Shown here: in pieces, positions 44,219 through 53,675 of the stretch
How positions within the stretch are numbered: position 1 is the first letter of the stretch
How the letters are laid out: the number at the start of each line of letters is the position of its first letter
Source: an uncultured Veillonella sp.
GTDB taxonomy: Bacteria > Bacillota > Negativicutes > Veillonellales > Veillonellaceae
DNA: 64,000 bases
Assembly: GCA_934202095.1 (NCBI GenBank)
Contig: CAKPXN010000002.1
Span: 22,737 to 86,736 of the forward strand
Reading direction: 5' to 3'
The notes under the pieces: generated by a model
The model's input: the letters and a program-made list of their open reading frames with translations, nothing else
Database searches by the model: none
What the model was told of the DNA's origin: nothing
Program-made: the position numbers and the translations under genes

Positions 44219-46261
44219 ATGAACGAAGCACTGACCTCTATTAAGGGCATTGGACCAGGTCGAGAAAAACAACTTCATAAATTAGGCATTGATACTGTAT
44301 CCAATCTATTGGCTTATTTTCCACGCTCCTATGAAGATAGACGCAAAATTTATTCCATAAAAGAATTGGAAATTGGTATTACTGCGGGGGTTGTAGGTAC
44401 TGTCGTATCCATTATGGAAAAACGTCCACGGCCTCGCTTATCTATTTTAGAAGTTACCATCACAGATGGCACTGGCCCGATGAAGATTGTATTATTCAAT
44501 CAAGGATATAAAAAAAACTTTTACAAAAAAGGACAACGCCTCTATGCGTACGGTAAGGCCGAATTTCAATATGGTTCTATGCAGATGAATTCTCCGCAAA
44601 TAGAAAATCTTGGGCTAGATGCTATGCCAGATACGGGCATTGTCCCGATTTATCCCTTGGTGGATGGCGTTTCTCAATATGTGGTGCGCGCCTCGATTCG
44701 AAATTGGTTCGAAGCGCATCATACAATGGATGAAATTTTACCGCCTGAAATCATGGAGCATCATGCGAGTATGAAGCGATATGATGCTTTTAAAGAAATG
44801 CATTTTCCTTCAAGTAGTGAAAGTTATGAAAAAGCACGGTATCAATTAGCTTATGAAGAACTATTTATCATGCAGTCTGGGTTGGCTCTGCTTAGAAATA
44901 AAGAGCAATGTCATGTAGGGCCTAAGATGGAGCCAGATGGTACATTGATGGAACAATGTAGGGCGAATTTACCCTTTCAGCTAACGGGGGATCAAGAACG
45001 GGCGGTAACAGAAATTTCACAGGACATGCAAGATGAACGGCCCATGCAACGATTATTACAAGGTGATGTAGGTTCTGGTAAAACTGTGGTAGCTACGCTG
45101 AGTCTTGTGAAAGCCGTAGAAAATGGATACCAAGCAGTTATCATGGCACCTACAGAAATCTTAGCGACTCAACATTTTGAAGGGATAACTGAATTTTGTA
45201 AAAATTTGCCTATTAAAATTGCATTGCTTACAGGATCCACACCTAAAAAAGAAAAGGATAGAATCTATGAGGAGTTAGCAAATGGAACCATCCAATTGAT
45301 TATTGGTACCCATGCGCTCATTCAGGATAAGGTTCAATTCAAGAATTTAGGATTGGTTATTATCGATGAACAGCATCGTTTTGGTGTTAATCAGCGTGCC
45401 GCATTACAACATAAGGGCGTATATCCTCATGTTTTGATTATGACGGCCACACCGATTCCAAGAACAATGACCCTATCCGTATATGGTGATTTAGCGGTAT
45501 CCCTTATTAAGGAAATGCCTCCAGGTCGTAAACCGGTTAAGACCTATGTAGTAGATAGTTCATATAAAGAACGATTGCGTGTGTTCTTTGGTAAGGAAAT
45601 GGTGGCAGGTCATCAAGTATATGTAGTTTGTCCTCTAGTAGAGGAATCTGAAAAACTTGATTTGCAAGCTGCAGAAGAACTCTTTTTGGAATTGAAAGAT
45701 TATTTTTATAAAAGCTTTGAAGTAGGCCTTGTTCATGGACGTATGAACCCAAAAGAAAGGGACGAGGTGATGCAAGCCTTTCATGATGGCCGTATTCAAT
45801 TACTTGTGTCTACAACCGTCATCGAGGTTGGCGTCAATGTTCCTAATGCGACAATTATGTGCATAGAAGGGGCTGAGCGATTTGGCTTATCCCAATTACA
45901 CCAATTACGAGGTCGTGTGGGACGTGGTGACATTCAGGCGTATTGCATATTAGTTAGCGATTCTAAGGGGGATGTTAGTCAAGAGCGGCTGCGGTTGATG
46001 GAATCCACGCAAGATGGATTTGAATTAGCCGAACAAGATTTATTGCTTCGAGGTTCGGGGCAATTGTTTGGACTTGCGCAATCAGGATTACCTGATTTGC
46101 GGGTTGCTAATATCATAAAAGATATAGATATACTAGTTACGGCACGTAATGATGTACTGTCATATATTCGAGAATTTGGTATCGATCAACTAGAAATTCA
46201 AATGAAAGAAGAATTATCTAAAAGATTTGGTGAAAAATTTCTTAGAATATTGTATAATTAA
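44219..46261 (+). CDS. recG: ATP-dependent DNA helicase RecG
   Basis: Branch-migration helicase for stalled forks and Holliday junctions, 680 residues. The N-terminal wedge domain (about 1-150, OB fold) has LLAYFPRSYEDRR. The helicase core has motif I LQGDVGSGKTVVA near residue 285, motif Ia MAPTEILATQHFE, motif II IIDEQHRFGVNQR, motif III MTATPIPRTMTLS, and motifs V-VI TTVIEVGVNVPNA and QLRGRVGRG. The TRG-like end has GLAQSGLPDLRVANI. The ATG follows GTGAGGC. No terminator is obvious after it; the tautomerase gene has its own promoter. Confidence 0.96.
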   Translation: MNEALTSIKGIGPGREKQLHKLGIDTVSNLLAYFPRSYEDRRKIYSIKELEIGITAGVVGTVVSIMEKRPRPRLSILEVTITDGTGPMKIVLFNQGYKKNFYKKGQRLYAYGKAEFQYGSMQMNSPQIENLGLDAMPDTGIVPIYPLVDGVSQYVVRASIRNWFEAHHTMDEILPPEIMEHHASMKRYDAFKEMHFPSSSESYEKARYQLAYEELFIMQSGLALLRNKEQCHVGPKMEPDGTLMEQCRANLPFQLTGDQERAVTEISQDMQDERPMQRLLQGDVGSGKTVVATLSLVKAVENGYQAVIMAPTEILATQHFEGITEFCKNLPIKIALLTGSTPKKEKDRIYEELANGTIQLIIGTHALIQDKVQFKNLGLVIIDEQHRFGVNQRAALQHKGVYPHVLIMTATPIPRTMTLSVYGDLAVSLIKEMPPGRKPVKTYVVDSSYKERLRVFFGKEMVAGHQVYVVCPLVEESEKLDLQAAEELFLELKDYFYKSFEVGLVHGRMNPKERDEVMQAFHDGRIQLLVSTTVIEVGVNVPNATIMCIEGAERFGLSQLHQLRGRVGRGDIQAYCILVSDSKGDVSQERLRLMESTQDGFELAEQDLLLRGSGQLFGLAQSGLPDLRVANIIKDIDILVTARNDVLSYIREFGIDQLEIQMKEELSKRFGEKFLRILYN

Positions 46262-46297
46262 GAGGTAGGGCTAATAATTCTATAAGGTGCGATAATA

Positions 46298-46350
46298 CTA
46301 GGTTTTATCTAGGTTTTCCCCTTGTATATAACGGCCTATTCTCGTATAAT
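46298..46350 (+). promoter_or_regulatory. Promoter for the tautomerase gene, preceded by a tandem 9-mer
   Basis: TTGTAT (46322-46327) and a perfect TATAAT (46345-46350) are 17 bases apart. Immediately upstream, CTAGGTTTT occurs twice (46298-46306 and 46309-46317), 11 bases apart, one helical turn, so a regulator could bind there. Confidence 0.6.
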
Positions 46351-46387
46351 ATAAAAAACAATATTTTTGTATCTATGGAGGTGCCAT

Positions 46388-46573
46388 ATGCCATTAATTC
46401 ATGTTGAACTCGTTGAAGGTCGTACAAAAGAACAAAAAAAACAATTAGGTGAAGCAATCACTAAGGCTACTGTAGACATCGTAAAGGTTCCTGCAGAAGC
46501 AGTAAAAGTTATTTTTGTAGATATGAAAAAAGATGATTTCATGGAAGGCGGCATTTTGCGGTCTGAACGCTAA
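46388..46573 (+). CDS. 4-oxalocrotonate tautomerase family protein
   Basis: Small tautomerase-fold protein, 61 residues from ATG 46388, which follows TGGAGG. After Met removal the catalytic Pro1 is exposed (PLIHVELVEG). Arg11 is present (EGRTKEQ), but the second Arg of true 4-OT, position 39, is Lys (AEAVKVIFVDM). It is therefore a 4-OT-like promiscuous tautomerase of unknown substrate, like Bacillus YwhB. It lies in its own short transcript between recG and guaB, and no degradation pathway surrounds it. Confidence 0.85.
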   Translation: MPLIHVELVEGRTKEQKKQLGEAITKATVDIVKVPAEAVKVIFVDMKKDDFMEGGILRSER

Positions 46574-46574
46574 T

Positions 46575-48116
<1,542 letters not shown>

Positions 48117-48128
48117 TGGAGTATTATT

Positions 48129-48851
48129 TTGAGTAAACGTATTTCGGTATTATCCGTCCCTATTGATTGCATCACTATGGACGAAGCAGTTTCAAAAATT
48201 ATAGAGATGACAGAGCAACCAGGGCTACATCTTGTAGCAACTGCCAATGCTGAAATGGTTATGCTAGCAAATCAGGATCCCGTGTTACACGGGATCTTGA
48301 ATTCAGCTAGTCTAGTTGTTCCTGATGGAGCTGGTATATTGTGGGCAGCGGAACGCATGGGTGAAAGAGTGCCTGAACGCGTTACTGGTGTTGATATTAC
48401 CAAAGAATTGTTTAAACAAGCTGTAAGCAATCAAATCCCCGTATATTGTTTAGGTGCTGCTCCTGGGGTAGCACAAAAAGCAGTTTCTAATTTACAAGCA
48501 ATGTATGGTACTATTAATATAGCTGGTATCCATGATGGTTTCTTTGATGAAGCAGAGGAACAACGTATTATTAACGATATTAAAACTTGGGGTGCTAAGC
48601 TCGTATTTGTTGCATTAGGTGTGCCAAAACAGGAACAATGGATTTCAGAAAAACTATCCTCTTTACAAGGCGTTGTGGCCATTGGTATAGGAGGGTCTTT
48701 TGATGTATTGGCTGGGAATATTCCACGCGCACCACATTGGATGCAACGAAATCGTTTAGAATGGTTGTATAGATTGTATCTAGAACCTAAACGTATTGGC
48801 CGCATGTTAGCCATACCAAAGTTTATGTGGACTGTTATTAAGAATAAATAG
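48129..48851 (+). CDS. WecG/TagA/CpsF family glycosyltransferase (GT26)
   Basis: Transfers a sugar such as N-acetylmannosamine or its uronate from UDP-sugar to a lipid-linked acceptor at the inner face of the membrane. It has 240 residues from TTG 48129 after TGGAG. Motifs: TANAEMVMLANQD near residue 40, VPDGAGILWAAERMG, the Asp-containing RVTGVDITKEL, YCLGAAPGVAQKA, GIHDGFF and ALGVPKQEQWI near residue 160. In a diderm it could serve surface polysaccharide or enterobacterial-common-antigen-like glycan; in monoderms the same family makes wall teichoic acid. The exact sugar is unknown. It precedes psd and pssA. Confidence 0.85.
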   Translation: MSKRISVLSVPIDCITMDEAVSKIIEMTEQPGLHLVATANAEMVMLANQDPVLHGILNSASLVVPDGAGILWAAERMGERVPERVTGVDITKELFKQAVSNQIPVYCLGAAPGVAQKAVSNLQAMYGTINIAGIHDGFFDEAEEQRIINDIKTWGAKLVFVALGVPKQEQWISEKLSSLQGVVAIGIGGSFDVLAGNIPRAPHWMQRNRLEWLYRLYLEPKRIGRMLAIPKFMWTVIKNK

Positions 48852-48863
48852 GGGAGTTTAGTT

Positions 48864-49505
48864 GTGCCTACAGGACCAATAATAAAAGAAGGATTTCCTT
48901 TAATCGGAGTGATGCTCTTCATCACGATTATAGCGGCGTATTTTGGATATTATAGTATCGCAATTATTACATTTATTTTGGCATTATTCTTTGTGAACTT
49001 TTTTAGAAATCCAAAACGCAACATTCCTACTGATCCAGATGCTATTTTATCTCCTGCTGATGGAAAGGTTATGGAAATTGAAGATGTATATGAAGATTTG
49101 TACTTACATCGGGAATGTAAAAAGGTAACAATTTTTTTATCTGTTTTTGATGTACATGCAAACCGCGCTCCTATTGAAGGTAAAATTACATATCGTCATT
49201 ATACGATGGGGAGTTTTTTACCTGCTTTCAAAGAAGATGTGGGGTTTGAAAATGAACGTCATACAATTTGTATAGAAAACGATAAAACAGAAGTACTCGT
49301 AACACAAATTGCAGGTTTATTAGCCCGTCGTATTGTTTCTTGGACAGATCTTGATAGTGTATTACAACGTGGCCAGTTATATGGTATGATTAAATTTGGT
49401 TCATGTACTGAAATTTACATGGATAAAAATGTAGAGATTTGCATTGAAAAAGGTCAACATATTACTGGTGGCGATACGATTATCGGGAGGCTCGGTCATG
49501 AATAA
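48864..49505 (+). CDS. psd: Phosphatidylserine decarboxylase
   Basis: Makes phosphatidylethanolamine from phosphatidylserine. It has 213 residues, the short archaeal-like PSD-A type, from GTG 48864 after GGGAG. It has two N-terminal membrane helices (about 12-45) and then NPKRNIPTDPDAILSPADGKV. DVHANRAPIEGKI carries the conserved His, and RIVSWTDLDSVLQRGQ lies near residue 155. The self-cleavage site is Gly-Ser in IKFGSCTEIYM near residue 180, the Ser becoming the pyruvoyl group. A Cys directly follows the Ser. pssA overlaps its end by 8 bases, so the two steps of PE synthesis are coupled. Confidence 0.92.
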   Translation: MPTGPIIKEGFPLIGVMLFITIIAAYFGYYSIAIITFILALFFVNFFRNPKRNIPTDPDAILSPADGKVMEIEDVYEDLYLHRECKKVTIFLSVFDVHANRAPIEGKITYRHYTMGSFLPAFKEDVGFENERHTICIENDKTEVLVTQIAGLLARRIVSWTDLDSVLQRGQLYGMIKFGSCTEIYMDKNVEICIEKGQHITGGDTIIGRLGHE

Positions 49506-50169
49506 ATCAATTATTCCAAATTTATTTACTAGTTCTAACTTAGCATTTGGTGTTATCGGCATTACATTGGCCGCTACGGGCAATACATTTGGAGCGGCTA
49601 TTTGTGTGATATTATCGCTGATTGCAGATGGATTAGATGGACGTGTGGCACGTGCATTAGGCGTAGCAGGCCCAATGGGACGTGAGCTGGACTCTTTATC
49701 CGATGTAGTTGGGTTCGGCGTTGCACCAGCATATATGTTGTATGTTCATGATTTACAAGGCTTAGGGTGGATCGCCTATGTTCCATTGTTGGCATTTGCT
49801 GTATTCGGTGCATTTCGTTTAGCCCGTTTTAATATCAAAACAGATGAAGTTCACGGCTATTTTGAAGGTCTTCCTATTCCAGCAGCAGGTTGTTTAGCGG
49901 CTACTTATGTATTGTGTGGTGTACAAGTACCACAATTGGTTGTGTTTGTATCCATGATTATTGTTGGTATCCTTATGGTTAGTGAAGTAAAATATCCTGA
50001 CTTTAAAGGTCACAGTGCAGTTCGTATTAGCAAAATTGCTATCGCATTGGTTGCTCTTATCATCATCGGTGCACTCGTATATGATTGGCATACATGGGCT
50101 GTTATGATTTTTACTGGATATGTGTTATTTGGTCTGTTTAATACGGCGTTAAATATAGTGCGCAAATAG
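49498..50169 (+). CDS. pssA: CDP-diacylglycerol-serine O-phosphatidyltransferase
   Basis: Integral membrane enzyme making phosphatidylserine from CDP-diacylglycerol and serine. It has 223 residues from ATG 49498 after GGGAGG; the ATG at 49444 lies well inside psd. The CDP-alcohol phosphotransferase motif is complete: DGLDGRVARALGVAGPMG, then RELDSLSDVVGFG, with all four Asp present. About six to seven membrane helices follow. The N-terminus NLFTSSNLAFGVIG is typical of Bacillus-type PssA. With psd it provides phosphatidylethanolamine, also the precursor expected for plasmalogens in this group. Confidence 0.94.
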   Translation: MNKSIIPNLFTSSNLAFGVIGITLAATGNTFGAAICVILSLIADGLDGRVARALGVAGPMGRELDSLSDVVGFGVAPAYMLYVHDLQGLGWIAYVPLLAFAVFGAFRLARFNIKTDEVHGYFEGLPIPAAGCLAATYVLCGVQVPQLVVFVSMIIVGILMVSEVKYPDFKGHSAVRISKIAIALVALIIIGALVYDWHTWAVMIFTGYVLFGLFNTALNIVRK

Positions 50170-50187
50170 GCTGTGGAGGTTTGTCTT

Positions 50188-51450
50188 ATGGATTACCTAC
50201 TGGATCTGATATTGATTCCTATGCAGGTAATAATCGTAATTTATACGGTTTATTATTTCGTACTCGCCGTTATAGGTATGTGGCGATCTCGAGTTCATAA
50301 AAACTATACACCGAAAAATTCATTTGCCATTGTTGTGTGTGCTCATAATGAAGAAGCTGTAGTTGGAGAGCTCGTAAAAAATCTAAAAAGTTTAGACTAC
50401 CCTGATGAATTATATGATATCTTTGTCGTAGCAGATAATTGTACTGATAAGACTGCTGAAGTGGCTAGTGCTGCTGGGGCTAATGTACATGAACGCTTCA
50501 ATAAAGAAGAGGTCGGTAAAGGCTATGCCATGGGGTGGATGTTTGACCGCGTGGATCAGATGGATAGGAAATATGATGCGTTTCTTATCTTTGATGCTGA
50601 TAACCTAGTACATCCTCAATTTATGTTAGAAATGAATGATCATCTTGAAAAGGGTGAATCTGTTATTCAAGGTTATCTTAACTCTAAAAATCCAACGGAT
50701 TCTTGGGTTGCTGGTACATTCTCCATCATGTTCTGGATGGTTAACCATATGTGGCATTTGGCAAAATATCGTATCGGTTTATCCACTGCATTGGGTGGCA
50801 CAGGTATGTGTATTCGCACATCTATTATTAAACAATACGGATGGGATTGCACAAGCTTAACAGAGGACATGGAGTTCTCTATGAAGCTCTTAACACATGG
50901 TCTTAAGACTACATGGGCTCATGATGCCATTGTGTATGATGAAAAAGTTACAACTATGATGGCCTCTTGCAAGCAACGTTTACGTTGGGCTCAAGGCCAA
51001 TTTGATTGTGCTGACCGCTATATTCCAAAATTATTTGCGGCCGGTATTAAAAAGCGTAATATTGTTATCTTAGACGGTATTTTACAAGTTAGCCAACCAT
51101 ATTTTTTGTTGTTGACGACGATTTATTTGGTATTTTCTTATATCAACGCATATGTACCGATTTATACAAATATTTTGTATCAAATTATGCCGATGTCCGT
51201 ATGGCAAATTATCGGTATTGGACAATATTTGTTCCCACTTATTGTGCTGTTGAAAATTAAGGTGCCACCTAAAATTTGGTTCTACTATTTACTATATCCA
51301 ATCTTTGTATATTCTTGGGTTCCTGTAAATATTTTAGGTTGGTTCCGACGTCATAATAAGGAATGGTCTCATACGGTACATACTAGAGCCGTTGGCTTAG
51401 GTGATGTTAAATTAACCCGTATGGGCGATATGAATAAGAATAAAAAATAG
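50188..51450 (+). CDS. Membrane glycosyltransferase, family 2
   Basis: Processive-type GT2 with membrane anchors, 420 residues from ATG 50188, which follows TGGAGG. There is one N-terminal helix (about 8-30). The GT-A domain follows with IVVCAHNEEAVVGELV, the nucleotide site VVADNCTDKTAEVA, DxD in FDADNLVHPQF near residue 135, and an acceptor region TSLTEDMEFSMKL. The QxxRW-type motif is RLRWAQGQFDCA near residue 260. Three to four C-terminal helices follow. It resembles IcaA/cellulose synthase-like enzymes, but the product is unknown. Its place after psd-pssA suggests a glycolipid or surface polysaccharide. Confidence 0.85.
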   Translation: MDYLLDLILIPMQVIIVIYTVYYFVLAVIGMWRSRVHKNYTPKNSFAIVVCAHNEEAVVGELVKNLKSLDYPDELYDIFVVADNCTDKTAEVASAAGANVHERFNKEEVGKGYAMGWMFDRVDQMDRKYDAFLIFDADNLVHPQFMLEMNDHLEKGESVIQGYLNSKNPTDSWVAGTFSIMFWMVNHMWHLAKYRIGLSTALGGTGMCIRTSIIKQYGWDCTSLTEDMEFSMKLLTHGLKTTWAHDAIVYDEKVTTMMASCKQRLRWAQGQFDCADRYIPKLFAAGIKKRNIVILDGILQVSQPYFLLLTTIYLVFSYINAYVPIYTNILYQIMPMSVWQIIGIGQYLFPLIVLLKIKVPPKIWFYYLLYPIFVYSWVPVNILGWFRRHNKEWSHTVHTRAVGLGDVKLTRMGDMNKNKK

Positions 51451-51467
51451 AATCTATAGGAGTGACT

Positions 51468-52229
51468 ATGCATATCTTAATGTGTAACGATGATGGCATT
51501 TTAGCAGATGGCTTACGTCAACTAGCTACGTATTTAAGTCAATTTTATCGTATTACCGTTGTAGCACCTGCTACTGAACAAAGTGCTAAATCCCATGCAT
51601 TGACGACTGAGATTCCTTTAAAATTAGATGCGTACAATGGCGAGGATGACAATCCTCGCCTTTATGCGCTTACAGGGACTCCTTCTGATTGTATGAAATT
51701 TGGCCTTAGCTATTTATTAGCTGATGATATGCCTGATTTAGTTGTTTCAGGTATCAATCATGGTTTTAATCTTGGATCTGATGTCTTATATTCCGGGACA
51801 GTATCAGCAGCGATGGAGAGTGCTTTTTATGATATTCCTGGCCTTGCATTATCCGTAGAGCGATACTCATCGAAACGAGGTCGTGAAATGCATCCATTTA
51901 TTCATGAGTTGATTGAGAAGATTTATGTAAATGAGCATTTTGATGGTCTATTAAATGTTAATTTCCCAATGCGAGGCATTTGTGATTGGGAACATTTTAA
52001 GGTTGTAAGCCAAGGACTTCAAACATATAGCAATATAATTGACGCTAGAATCAATTCACGAGGTCAAGATTATTATTGGTTAGCTGGTGATTTAGACTGT
52101 AGTAAAGAGGATGTACCTACAGATGTTGAATACGTTCGGAAAGGCTTTATTACAGGTGTAACATTGACTTGGAAACAACAAGATAATGAATCGATGAATA
52201 GATTAACAAATATTTTAGACAAAATATAA
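51468..52229 (+). CDS. surE: 5'/3'-nucleotidase SurE
   Basis: Metal-dependent nucleoside monophosphatase, 253 residues from ATG 51468, which follows ATAGGAG; a GTG at 51462 overlaps that site. The N-terminal metal site is CNDDGILADGL (Asp-Asp near residue 8). The conserved Ser in APATEQSAKSHALT lies near residue 40, and VVSGINHGFNLGSDVLYSGTV holds the metal Asn and the substrate loop near residues 85-105. DIPGLALSVE follows. It has been seen beside other stationary-phase or nucleotide-pool genes in other bacteria; here it ends the envelope block. No terminator is visible before the tRNA promoter. Confidence 0.93.
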   Translation: MHILMCNDDGILADGLRQLATYLSQFYRITVVAPATEQSAKSHALTTEIPLKLDAYNGEDDNPRLYALTGTPSDCMKFGLSYLLADDMPDLVVSGINHGFNLGSDVLYSGTVSAAMESAFYDIPGLALSVERYSSKRGREMHPFIHELIEKIYVNEHFDGLLNVNFPMRGICDWEHFKVVSQGLQTYSNIIDARINSRGQDYYWLAGDLDCSKEDVPTDVEYVRKGFITGVTLTWKQQDNESMNRLTNILDKI

Positions 52230-52237
52230 AATTTTTG

Positions 52238-52266
52238 TTGACACGCATATGTTATTCCGATATAAT
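52238..52266 (+). promoter_or_regulatory. Consensus promoter of tRNA-Leu
   Basis: Perfect TTGACA (52238-52243), 17 bases, perfect TATAAT (52261-52266), starting 8 bases after the surE stop. A fully consensus promoter is expected for a stable RNA gene. Confidence 0.9.
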
Positions 52267-52283
52267 AACAAATGTTCCGAGAT

Positions 52284-52367
52284 GCCGGAGTGGCGGAATG
52301 GCAGACGCACTTGACTCAAAATCAAGCGGGTAACACCGTGTGGGTTCAAGTCCCACCTCCGGCACCA
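52284..52367 (+). tRNA. tRNA-Leu (anticodon CAA)
   Basis: An 84-base tRNA including encoded CCA. The acceptor arms GCCGGAG and CTCCGGC pair fully with discriminator A. The anticodon arm CTTGA/TCAAG holds the loop CTCAAAA with anticodon CAA, which reads UUG. The long variable arm marks a class II tRNA, and the T-loop GGTTCAAGTCC is standard. Confidence 0.96.
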
Positions 52368-52371
52368 ACTA

Positions 52372-52421
52372 CAAGCGGAAACGCTTGCACAGGTGATAAG
52401 AGTAATCTTATCACCTTTTTT
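52372..52421 (+). terminator. Hairpin and terminator after tRNA-Leu
   Basis: A small tetraloop hairpin (CAAGCG GAAA CGCTTG, 52372-52387), possibly a processing signal, is followed by a 10-base stem AGGTGATAAG/CTTATCACCT (52391-52416) with a run of eight T. Confidence 0.88.
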
Positions 52422-52457
52422 TTGTTTATAAAGCTTGCATAGATAATAGAGGTCACT

Positions 52458-53222
52458 ATGGATATACAACATATTATGGATTATCTACCAACTACATATG
52501 CACTGCATCAACAGGAAGTGACTAAGACTATGGTTGATTTAAAACTATTAAAAGAGATACCCATTGATAGTTCCGTCAATCAATGTCAAGGATTCTGCTA
52601 TAACTCAAAAAAAGATGTATTTGTACTAGCTTGTATTAATTCTGAAAATACACGACAAATTATATATGAGCTAGACCCAAGAACATTTGATATTGTTGGA
52701 ACCTATAAGTTTCGTGATACTAATGTATTAGCACATATGAATACGCTTACCTATAATCCAGATACTAATTTGTTATACACTACGAATGCCATGGTTGATG
52801 GCCATCGCATTACTACAATCGATGCAGATACAATGAGTATTGGCAATACTATTACGATTCCTGAACGGGTATTTAATTTAGCCTATGATAAAAAGACGAA
52901 TCAGTTTATATCGATTGTACCTATTGATGCTACAATGAGACGTATCAATTACTATAACTCTCAGTTTCAACTAATTCGGTCTAAAGATATAGATGCTAAT
53001 TATGATGATTATAATAATAATGGTGCCTTTGCTAATGATGGTAAAACTATATTTGCAACATTATCCACCGTTATTACTGTAGATAAAATGGGTAACGTTA
53101 TTAAGATTGCTTCTTTTTCAAAAAATCTTGAAATTGAAGATATGGATATGCGTCATAACATAATGTACGCAGCTGTTAATATGAGTCATAAGGTTTTTAT
53201 TTATACTATGCTTAACTATTAA
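52458..53222 (+). CDS. Orphan beta-propeller-like protein (254 aa)
   Basis: Function not recognised. The 254 residues carry repeated strand-turn units of 40-50 residues with the pattern hydrophobic-YNxxxNxxF/L: FCYNSKKDVFVLACI, LTYNPDTNLLYTTNA, LAYDKKTNQFISIVP and FANDGKTIFATLS. This suggests a five- to six-blade propeller. The HMNTLTYNPDTNLLY segment is reminiscent of helveticin-J-like and phage-associated propellers, by eye only. There is no signal peptide or membrane helix. The ATG follows AGAGG. It lies alone between the tRNA-Leu terminator and acpS, a spot where acquired genes often sit. Codon use is more AT-rich than in acpS and nnr. Confidence 0.65.
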   Translation: MDIQHIMDYLPTTYALHQQEVTKTMVDLKLLKEIPIDSSVNQCQGFCYNSKKDVFVLACINSENTRQIIYELDPRTFDIVGTYKFRDTNVLAHMNTLTYNPDTNLLYTTNAMVDGHRITTIDADTMSIGNTITIPERVFNLAYDKKTNQFISIVPIDATMRRINYYNSQFQLIRSKDIDANYDDYNNNGAFANDGKTIFATLSTVITVDKMGNVIKIASFSKNLEIEDMDMRHNIMYAAVNMSHKVFIYTMLNY

Positions 53223-53304
53223 TAGACTGCACTTCATCAATGATTAATCTAACAAAATTGTGTATAATAAAATAATAGATAATCGACATATAAGAGGTTA
53301 TGAT

Positions 53305-53673
53305 ATGAGATTAGGCACAGATATAATAGAAATTGATCGAATTAAAAAAGCCATAGACCGTTCAGATCGCTTTCGACAGCGCGTATATACGGAACATGAA
53401 ATTGCTTATTGTGAAAGTAAACGAACCGGGTCATATCAATCTTATGCTGGTATTTATGCAGCAAAAGAGGCTTTTTTGAAAGCATTGAGAACTGGATTGC
53501 GATATGGATCATGGCAAGATATTGAGGTGTGTCATGATGAATTCGGGGCACCATTTCTGAGCATAACAGGGGCTTTCAAAACAATCATTCAAGAACGAAT
53601 GTATACGGAATGTATAGTTTCTATTAGTCACTGTCGGTCGTACGCTATGAGTACGGTCATCATAAAGGGGTAA
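53305..53673 (+). CDS. acpS: Holo-[acyl-carrier-protein] synthase
   Basis: Transfers phosphopantetheine from CoA to apo-ACP. It has 122 residues from ATG 53305 after AGAGG. The metal site is RLGTDIIEIDRIKKA at the N-terminus, and the second metal and catalytic motif is AGIYAAKEAFLKALRTG near residue 58. EFGAPFLSITGAF and VSISHCRSYAMSTVI complete the family pattern. nnr begins 2 bases after its stop. The acpS-nnr pair is a common Firmicute arrangement (acpS-ydcC region). Confidence 0.94.
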   Translation: MRLGTDIIEIDRIKKAIDRSDRFRQRVYTEHEIAYCESKRTGSYQSYAGIYAAKEAFLKALRTGLRYGSWQDIEVCHDEFGAPFLSITGAFKTIIQERMYTECIVSISHCRSYAMSTVIIKG

Positions 53674-53675
53674 TT

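Noticed and set aside
48431-48925. 164-codon minus-strand open frame across the GT26-psd boundary
   Set aside because: Antisense to two well-supported genes, with no family features and no start signal.
52215-52472. 85-codon open frame on the minus strand with a DLNPHGVTRL-like and LPFRHSG-like sequence
   Set aside because: It is the antisense translation of tRNA-Leu. Such LNPHG...PFRHSG frames are a well-known false protein family.
52284-53260. Integrated element with attL/attR at tRNA-Leu
   Set aside because: No second copy of the tRNA 3' end and no integrase are seen downstream; only one orphan gene lies there.
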